Shown here: positions 16,958 through 21,262 of the stretch, in pieces | Layout of the letters: each line of letters begins with the position of its first letter | Numbering within the stretch: the stretch's first letter is position 1 | Source of the DNA: an uncultured bacterium | GTDB lineage: Bacteria; Bacteroidota; Ignavibacteria; Kapaibacteriales; UBA2268 | DNA length: 21,262 bases | Assembly: GCA_937875295.1 (NCBI GenBank) | Contig: CALLXS010000115.1 | Span: 1 to 21,262, forward strand | Direction: 5' to 3' | Notes under the pieces: model-generated | Database searches by the model: none | What the model was told of the DNA's origin: nothing | Seen by the model: the letters and a program-made list of their open reading frames with translations, nothing else | Translations under genes and position numbers: made by a program

Positions 16958-17641
16958 TTATCTCTTTAATCTAGCTAAAATCTTTTCGTCTGTTAGCTCT
17001 CGAATTGCATCCGTTGTAATCCATTTTACTGTTTTATCAGAAGGATATAATTTCAATAATTCCTCACATAGTTCTAAGCATATGGAATTTAAATACCTGC
17101 TTCTTTTTCCCATTTGTCTAATAGCCCAATTAACTGCTTTTTTAACAAAATTTCTATTATCAATAGCATAAGTTTTAATTAATGGGAAATACATAATAAA
17201 TTCATCGTCATCTCTTTTTTTGTCATGTACAGCATTATATGCAATCGTAGCAAATGCAGCTCTACGAACGAATTCTTTATCATTTTCAGCCCATTCAAAT
17301 ATTTTTTCATCACGAAAATTTATTTTATCAAAAATATTAGAACATGTGTTATCACATATTGCCCAATTATCGAAGTCATTCACCCATTTATCAGTTAATT
17401 CTCTATTCATTTTCTGTGGATCAGCTATCAAACCTGCTAATATTCTTGATTCATATATTCCAGTTTCCCATAATTCTATTGCTAATTCATGATTCTTTTT
17501 TACTTTTTTCGCTAATGCTTTGATCATTGGAGAAGACAAACCAAAAACTTTTTTAGAAACTATTCCAAAGCGAGCCATTCCATCAATATTTTGTTGGTTT
17601 TTGTTACTTTCAAAATAAGCAATTATTTCTTTTTCAGCTTT
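16958..17641 (-). CDS. DNA alkylation repair protein, AlkD-like, 5' end missing
   Basis: About 227 residues of a HEAT-repeat DNA glycosylase-like protein of the AlkD/COG4912 type, which removes alkylated bases. The stretch KWVNDFDNWAICDNTCSNIF contains W-x3-D, as in AlkD's Trp109/Asp113 pair. FVRRAAFATIAYNAVHDKK and NFVKKAVNWAIRQMGKRS are further repeat motifs; the start region FESNKNQQNIDGMARFGI is typical. The reading frame stays open to 17740, but the residues before KAEKEIIAYF come from higher-G+C DNA that codes the peroxiredoxin in another frame of the same strand, and no plausible start codon lies at the natural N-terminus. So the first few codons were cut off at the composition boundary. 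Given end 17641 is where protein similarity to the family stops making sense. Confidence 0.8.
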   Translation of the reverse strand, partial: KAEKEIIAYFESNKNQQNIDGMARFGIVSKKVFGLSSPMIKALAKKVKKNHELAIELWETGIYESRILAGLIADPQKMNRELTDKWVNDFDNWAICDNTCSNIFDKINFRDEKIFEWAENDKEFVRRAAFATIAYNAVHDKKRDDDEFIMYFPLIKTYAIDNRNFVKKAVNWAIRQMGKRSRYLNSICLELCEELLKLYPSDKTVKWITTDAIRELTDEKILARLKR

Positions 17642-17645
17642 GACC
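17623..17645. other. Junction between two genomes
   Basis: At this spot G+C content jumps, Shine-Dalgarno use ends, and the 5' end of the alkylation repair gene meets the 3' end of the peroxiredoxin gene, the same bases being read in two frames. The shared bases (around GCTGAAAAAGAAATAA on the minus strand) may be a short identity through which two unrelated sequences were joined. The exact breakpoint cannot be fixed from one sequence. Confidence 0.75.
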
Positions 17646-18339
17646 AGACTTTTTCCTCGGGAAGCGGTTTGGTACAGAAGAACCAGTCGTAGCACTTCAT
17701 ATCTTCCTTGCTTTCCATTCTTTCTTTTGCGACACCGCATGATCCGGCTGTCGGTACGATCACGTCGTCTCCGGGACGCCAGTCTGCGGGCATGGCAACA
17801 CCAAATGCGTCAGCAGCCTGGAGGGCTACAACAACGCGGTACAACTCGTCAAAGTTACGGCCCAGGCTTAGCGGATAATAAATAATGGTCCTAATAACAC
17901 CCTTGGGATCAATGAAGAATACGGCCCTGACCGCTTTTGTCTCGCTTTCTCCCGGCTGCACCATTCCGTACTTGTTGGCCACTTCCATGGTGATGTCTTC
18001 GATCAGGGGGAATTTGACCTCTACATCTTTCATGCCCCTGTACTCAATCTTTTCCTTAATCGTGCGAAGCCAGGCAATGTGGCTGTAGATCCCGTCTATT
18101 GAAAGACCCACCAGTTTGCAATTCACGGCTGCAAACTTTTCCTCCATTACCGCAAAAGTCATAAATTCCGAAGTACAAACCGGCGTAAAATCTGCCGGGT
18201 GACTGAACAGAATGACCCAGTCGCCTTTAAAATCTCCCGGGAAATTGATGGGTCCCTGCGTTGTTACAGCTTTGAATTCGGGTGCCGGATCGCCTATCCG
18301 GGGCATTGCATGCATCGTTTCTTTTTGATTTGTTTCCAT
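17623..18339 (-). CDS. Peroxiredoxin, archaeal-type Prx6 (1-Cys-like)
   Basis: About 238 residues. It reduces hydrogen peroxide and organic peroxides in the cytoplasm. The active site is in SHPADFTPVCTSEF, with the P-x3-T-x2-C pattern (P48, T52, peroxidatic C55). The C-terminal arm has KCYDWFFCTK with C216 and C222 six apart, as in the archaeal Prx6 subgroup that forms large rings and uses the arm cysteines for resolving. The start chosen is ATG 18339 (METNQKE); the reading frame runs open further upstream but only through A/T-rich promoter DNA. A later ATG (MHAMPRIGD) is also possible. The 3' end overlaps the junction, so the last residue or two and the stop are less certain. It diverges from the DUF134 operon. 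Confidence 0.9.
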   Translation of the reverse strand: METNQKETMHAMPRIGDPAPEFKAVTTQGPINFPGDFKGDWVILFSHPADFTPVCTSEFMTFAVMEEKFAAVNCKLVGLSIDGIYSHIAWLRTIKEKIEYRGMKDVEVKFPLIEDITMEVANKYGMVQPGESETKAVRAVFFIDPKGVIRTIIYYPLSLGRNFDELYRVVVALQAADAFGVAMPADWRPGDDVIVPTAGSCGVAKERMESKEDMKCYDWFFCTKPLPEEKVWSKLKKK

Positions 18340-18359
18340 AAAAAAAGTGTTGATTTTCG

Positions 18360-18390
18360 TAAATATATGAATAAATTTGTAAATTAACAA
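18360..18390 (-). promoter_or_regulatory. Possible Bacteroidota-type promoter for the peroxiredoxin gene
   Basis: On the minus strand TTG (18388-18390), 20 bases, TATATTTA (18360-18367), close to the Bacteroidota TTTG/TAnnTTTG pattern with the last G missing. Transcription would start a few bases downstream, giving a leader of some 14 bases. It overlaps the opposite promoter for the DUF134 operon. Confidence 0.35.
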
Positions 18391-18406
18391 TAGTTCATTA
18401 CTTTTG
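18376..18406 (+). promoter_or_regulatory. Bacteroidota-type promoter for the DUF134 operon
   Basis: TTTG (18376-18379), 19 bases, TACTTTTG (18399-18406): an exact match to the TTTG and TAnnTTTG boxes used by the primary sigma factor of Bacteroidota. It lies 21 bases before the ATG, so the leader is very short. It shares an 88-base spacer with the divergent peroxiredoxin gene, so the two directions may be controlled together. Confidence 0.75.
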
Positions 18407-18427
18407 TATTGAACAAATGCTCATAAT

Positions 18428-18856
18428 ATGGCCAGGCCAAAAAAATTGAGGAAAATAACCAATCCTCCTAAAATCAAGGGGTTCAGCCCCATCCGACCAT
18501 TCCAGGGAAACGGATCTTCCCCTGTCCTTTTGGATTACGACGAATTCGAAGCCTTGCGCCTGAGCGACTATGAATTGAAAAGTCAATCGGAAGCCGCGGT
18601 GGAAATGGGAATATCCAGACCAACTTTTGCCCGTATTTATGAAAGTGCCCGCCGTAAAGTAGGCAAGTCGTTTGTCGAGGGGTCCCCTATCCTGTTCCAG
18701 GGCGGACCTGTCTATTTTACCAGCGAGTGGTACTCTTGCAAAGACTGCGGCTGCTGGTTCAATCATCTGAACAAGGAAGATCCTGTAATCGTTTGTCCCC
18801 TGTGCCGGTCTGCTAACACCGGGCAATCAGAGGCTATTGAGGAAACAAACAAATAA
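18428..18856 (+). CDS. DUF134 (UPF0251) DNA-binding protein
   Basis: A 142-residue protein. It starts MARPKK, as most members do, then has LLDYDEFEALRLSDYELKSQSEAAVEMGISRPTFARIYESARRKV (about 44-78), a sigma-factor-like helix-turn-helix, and C-terminal cysteines (C104, C107, C109, C123, C126) forming a likely zinc ribbon or metal-sensing site. DUF134 proteins are commonly found with NifX-type and MinD-type metal-cluster genes, and this one leads such an operon, so it is probably the local regulator. The signal sensed is unknown; the cysteines suggest metal or redox. A Bacteroidota-type promoter stands directly upstream, no Shine-Dalgarno is seen, and the next gene follows after 18 bases. Confidence 0.88.
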   Translation: MARPKKLRKITNPPKIKGFSPIRPFQGNGSSPVLLDYDEFEALRLSDYELKSQSEAAVEMGISRPTFARIYESARRKVGKSFVEGSPILFQGGPVYFTSEWYSCKDCGCWFNHLNKEDPVIVCPLCRSANTGQSEAIEETNK

Positions 18857-18874
18857 AAGTTACTTATTAAAATT

Positions 18875-19195
18875 ATGAAAATTGCAATCACTTCTACCGG
18901 GAACAGTCCGGACGCAACTTTGGACAGCCGTTTTGGACGTTGTTCTTATTTTGTTATTTACGATACGGAATCGGGGTCCACGGAATTTATTCCCAATCCG
19001 AACAAACAAGCCATGGAAGGAGCCGGCCCTGCATCCATACAGCTGGTAGCCTCCAAAGGTGTGGAAAAAGTGGTTTCCGGTGAATTCGGAGCCAAAGTCA
19101 AGGCAATATTTGACAGTCTGAAGATCCAGCTGATAATTGTCAATGATGGGACCATGACAATAAACAAAATAATAGAAATGATTTCTAAAAAATAA
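18875..19195 (+). CDS. NifX/NifB-domain cofactor-binding protein (first)
   Basis: A 106-residue protein made of one dinitrogenase iron-molybdenum cofactor (NifX/NifB C-terminal) domain. It begins MKIAITSTGNSPDATLDSRFGRCSYFVIYD, where the DSRFGRC stretch is a family mark, and continues with GAGPASIQLVASKGVEKVVSGEFGAKVKAIF. Members bind metal-sulfur clusters; the Desulfovibrio orange protein, which holds a Mo-Cu-S cluster, belongs here. No nitrogenase genes are present, so a nitrogenase role is unlikely. It lies 11 bases before a second, different NifX-type gene. Confidence 0.87.
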   Translation: MKIAITSTGNSPDATLDSRFGRCSYFVIYDTESGSTEFIPNPNKQAMEGAGPASIQLVASKGVEKVVSGEFGAKVKAIFDSLKIQLIIVNDGTMTINKIIEMISKK

Positions 19196-19206
19196 TTTTT
19201 AAAAGT

Positions 19207-19542
19207 ATGAAAAAAATCGCTATTCCCTTGGAAAACGGTCGTTTGTGCGCCCATTTCGGGCATTGCCAGCAATTTTCAATTGTTGACGTGGACAACAATG
19301 CCATTGTATCGGAAACACGGGTCACTCCTCCGCCTCATGAGCCGGGATTATTACCGGCATGGCTGGCCGAAAAAGGTGTCAGCCACATCATTGCAGGCGG
19401 AATGGGTCAAAGAGCGCTCGCATTGTTTAAAAATCAGAACATACAAGTTTACGTTGGCGCAGGGTCTGAAGATCCTGTGGAACTTGTCAACGACTGGATA
19501 AAAGGAACTTTGTCCACCGGTTCGAATGCGTGCGACCATTAA
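19207..19542 (+). CDS. NifX/NifB-domain cofactor-binding protein (second)
   Basis: A 111-residue paralogue of the preceding gene, quite diverged. It shows LENGRLCAHFGHCQQFSIVDVD, in place of the DSRFGRC motif of the first, then HEPGLLPAWLAEKGVSHIIAGGMGQRALALF, and a C-terminal tail ending NACDH, a Cys-Asp-His end met in many anaerobe members and a likely metal ligand. The LCAHFGHC cysteines and histidines offer further ligands. It precedes the first ATPase gene by 12 bases, in one operon. Confidence 0.87.
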   Translation: MKKIAIPLENGRLCAHFGHCQQFSIVDVDNNAIVSETRVTPPPHEPGLLPAWLAEKGVSHIIAGGMGQRALALFKNQNIQVYVGAGSEDPVELVNDWIKGTLSTGSNACDH

Positions 19543-19554
19543 CCCCCTGAAACA

Positions 19555-20412
19555 ATGAAAATTGCCATTGCCAGTGGGAAAGGCGGTACGGGGAAGACCT
19601 TTGTTTCAACCAATCTCTTTGCTGTGGCTGAGAAAGAGGCCCTGAATGTAACGCTGGTTGACTGCGATGCCGAAGAGCCGAATGTCAATGAATTCCTTGA
19701 CGGTAAAACCACCAGTACGGAGATTATCAATCAACACCTTCCTGTTATTGATAAGGAAGCTTGTGTCTATTGCGGCAAATGCCGTGATTGGTGCAACTAT
19801 AACGCTATCATCTGTCTATCGGAAAACAAACAGATCTATCTGATTGAAGATCTGTGTCACGATTGCGGGGCATGCCTGGCAGCCTGTCAGTACCATGCGA
19901 TCACTGAAATTGAAAAGAGACTGGGGACAGTTACCATAAAAGCGTATTCAAATCAGGCACGAATCGTAGAAGCACGTTCGGATATCGGAGTTTATTCACC
20001 GGTTTCCGTGATTAAAGCCGCTCTGGACAAAGTTCAGGATACGGACTTGATATTGATGGATTCACCTCCCGGTATTTCCTGTCCTTTTATTGCCACCGTT
20101 GTCCCGGCAGATTTTATTGTTTTGGTTACCGAACCCACGCCTTTCGGGTTGAATGACCTGAAACTTTCCGTGGAAACACTTGAACAGCTGGAAAAACCTT
20201 TCGGGGTTGTGGTTAACCGTACCGGACTGGGTGATGAGCGGGTCTACGATTGGCTGGAAGAAAAACAGATACCGCTTTTGATGAAAATTCCCTTCGACAA
20301 AAATATTGCACGGATCTATTCACAAAGCCGTTTGCTGGTCCGTGAAGATCCTTCTTATGCGACCCGTTTTCTTGATTTACTCAAAACAATTGAAGGATTA
20401 TGCAAAAAATAA
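19555..20412 (+). CDS. MinD-type ATPase with inserted ferredoxin domain (first)
   Basis: A 285-residue cytoplasmic P-loop ATPase of the MinD/Mrp family. It has the deviant Walker A SGKGGTGKT (signature Lys9, Lys14), VDCDAEEPN after the second strand, then an inserted two-cluster ferredoxin: C70-x2-C73-x2-C76-x3-C80 and C101-x2-C104-x2-C107-x3-C111. The ATPase core resumes with ILMDSPPGISCP (Walker B region) and VVNRTGLGD. Such proteins probably carry or insert Fe-S or Mo-Cu-S clusters with ATP. It is paired with a second ATPase with which it overlaps by 13 bases, so the two likely form a complex. Length is normal. Confidence 0.9.
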   Translation: MKIAIASGKGGTGKTFVSTNLFAVAEKEALNVTLVDCDAEEPNVNEFLDGKTTSTEIINQHLPVIDKEACVYCGKCRDWCNYNAIICLSENKQIYLIEDLCHDCGACLAACQYHAITEIEKRLGTVTIKAYSNQARIVEARSDIGVYSPVSVIKAALDKVQDTDLILMDSPPGISCPFIATVVPADFIVLVTEPTPFGLNDLKLSVETLEQLEKPFGVVVNRTGLGDERVYDWLEEKQIPLLMKIPFDKNIARIYSQSRLLVREDPSYATRFLDLLKTIEGLCKK

Positions 20413-21251
20413 ATGAAATATCCATTTTGAGCGGGAAGGGAGGAACCGGTAAAACTTCTTTGGCTGCCGCTCTGGCTACGCTCCGAAAGAACACGGTAGT
20501 GGCAGATTGTGACGTTGATGCAGCCAATCTTTATTTGATCCTTGAACCTGAAGATTACAGAACCGAAAAATACATTTCCGGTCACAAAGCGGTTATACAT
20601 TACGACATCTGCACGCAATGCGGTTTGTGCAAGGATTATTGCCGTTTTCAAGCCATAGAACGTCTGCCGGATCCGGATTCCCCGGAAGGAAAGATAACCA
20701 TAGTGGAAACATCCTGTGACGGATGCTGGTTGTGTTCCCGGATTTGTCCCGTAAAAGCGATCGACATGGTTCCCAGCGACAAGAGCTACTGGTATACAGG
20801 AAACTACAGATACGGGAAAATGGTCCGTGCACGTCTTGCCCCCGGAGAAGAAAATTCGGGCAAATTAGTCAGTGTGGTGAGGGAACAGGCCCGTCAGACA
20901 GCAGAAGCGTGTGGAGCAAAAAACATAATTATTGACGGACCTCCGGGTACAGGATGCGCTGCCATTGCCTCCCTGACAGGTGCAGATAAAGTGGTTGTGG
21001 TCACGGAACCGACCGGTACCGGGCTTCATGATATGAAACGGATCCTGGACCTGGCCGGACGATTCAGGATAAAAAGATATGTCGTCGTAAACAAATCAGA
21101 TCTGAATGCAGAGATGACGGACCGTATCCGCAAATGGTGTGAACAGGAGGGTATTCCCGTAATCGGGTATTTGCCTTTTGATCCGGAAATGGTTCATGCA
21201 ATGGTTGCCTGTAAAAGCATCACCGAATGGACTCCGGAGTCCATTCGGTGA
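20400..21251 (+). CDS. MinD-type ATPase with inserted ferredoxin domain (second), 3' end false
   Basis: 283 residues as read. Deviant Walker A SGKGGTGKT (12-20), ADCDVDAANL, two [4Fe-4S] motifs C71-C74-C77-C81 and C106-C109-C112-C116, then IIIDGPPGTGC and VVNKSDLN. It differs clearly from the first ATPase, as the two members of such pairs usually do. The ATG at 20400 lies inside the upstream gene's end and gives coupled translation. The chain follows the family up to about ACKSITEWTPES, then enters the right half of the terminal palindrome, which supplies the last two residues (IR) and the stop; members of the family generally go on for another ten or more residues. Treat the 3' end as truncated. 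Confidence 0.88.
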   Translation: MQKINEISILSGKGGTGKTSLAAALATLRKNTVVADCDVDAANLYLILEPEDYRTEKYISGHKAVIHYDICTQCGLCKDYCRFQAIERLPDPDSPEGKITIVETSCDGCWLCSRICPVKAIDMVPSDKSYWYTGNYRYGKMVRARLAPGEENSGKLVSVVREQARQTAEACGAKNIIIDGPPGTGCAAIASLTGADKVVVVTEPTGTGLHDMKRILDLAGRFRIKRYVVVNKSDLNAEMTDRIRKWCEQEGIPVIGYLPFDPEMVHAMVACKSITEWTPESIR

Positions 21252-21262
21252 TGCTTTTACAG
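21209..21262. repeat. Perfect 54-base palindrome at the window end
   Basis: Bases 21209-21235 are the exact reverse complement of 21236-21262, with no loop and no mismatch. It stops at the last base, so the true arm length may be greater. The left arm still codes the ATPase; the right arm does not. This fits a fold-back produced in amplification or assembly better than a biological terminator, which would have a loop, a T-run and would follow a stop codon. Confidence 0.9.

Noticed and set aside
17642..17740. Upstream extension of the alkylation repair reading frame to an ATG at 17740
   Set aside because: These 33 codons lie in the higher-G+C DNA and are the peroxiredoxin gene read in another frame; the extra residues are basic and unlike the family's N-terminus.
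18398..18826. 142-codon open frame on the minus strand opposite the DUF134 gene
   Set aside because: It mirrors the DUF134 gene, has no promoter of its own and no recognisable domain; the plus-strand frame has clear family motifs.
16958..21251. A combined stress island of DNA repair, peroxiredoxin and metal-cluster genes
   Set aside because: The repair gene and the rest fall on opposite sides of the junction and differ in composition and start signals, so their nearness is probably not biological.
21209..21262. Terminal palindrome as an intrinsic terminator or a hairpin telomere
   Set aside because: No loop, no T-run, and the left arm is still coding sequence of a conserved family; a fold-back artefact explains it more simply.

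Overview
The window appears to join two unrelated genomes. Positions 1 to about 17,635 are very AT-rich (roughly a quarter G+C by eye), and many genes there have Shine-Dalgarno sites (exbB, both exbD genes, tonB, hup, rpoZ, the thioredoxin lipoprotein). TTG and GTG starts occur as well. The gene content (an LptD family protein with the CDKPHPHYYF motif, an ExbB-ExbD-ExbD-TonB cluster followed by PstS-like and TPR genes, a Bacteroidota/Chlorobiota-type omega subunit) points to the Bacteroidota/Chlorobiota superphylum, perhaps Ignavibacteria or Kapabacteria. That placement is inference. From about 17,640 to the end, base composition is clearly higher in G+C, no gene has a convincing dedicated Shine-Dalgarno site, and the one clear promoter fits the Bacteroidota consensus (TTTG, 19 bases, TAnnTTTG). 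This part looks like Bacteroidales.

Layout of the AT-rich part: an envelope lipoprotein and LptD on the plus strand (50-3416), then a two-way terminator. A long minus-strand block follows (3618-9969, read right to left): exbB, exbD, exbD, tonB, a 483-base gap, a small membrane protein, a PstS-like lipoprotein and a secreted TPR protein. Together these look like a Ton-type energising complex with periplasmic partners. The gap carries what looks like a decayed piece of another exbD. Next on the minus strand are pyrB and prmC (overlapping by 4 bases), an HU protein with a histone-H1-like tail, penicillin-binding protein 1C and the omega subunit. A MerR-type regulator and a TlpA-like thioredoxin lipoprotein lie on the plus strand. 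A DNA alkylation repair gene on the minus strand loses its 5' end exactly where the composition changes.

Layout of the GC-richer part: an archaeal-type Prx6 peroxiredoxin (minus) diverges from a tight plus-strand operon. The operon encodes a DUF134 regulator, two NifX/NifB-domain proteins and two MinD-type ATPases, each with two inserted [4Fe-4S] motifs. The set resembles the anaerobe-specific 'orange protein' (ORP) loci of Desulfovibrio and is probably a metal-cluster handling system. The second ATPase runs into a perfect, loop-free 54-base palindrome that ends the window. This looks like a fold-back artefact, so its last residues and stop codon are not to be trusted.

The main points to check are the chimeric junction near 17,635, the terminal palindrome, the exbD remnant at 6969-7033 and the ORP-like operon next to Prx6. 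No wholly new system was found. The ORP-like operon is the closest to an under-described one.
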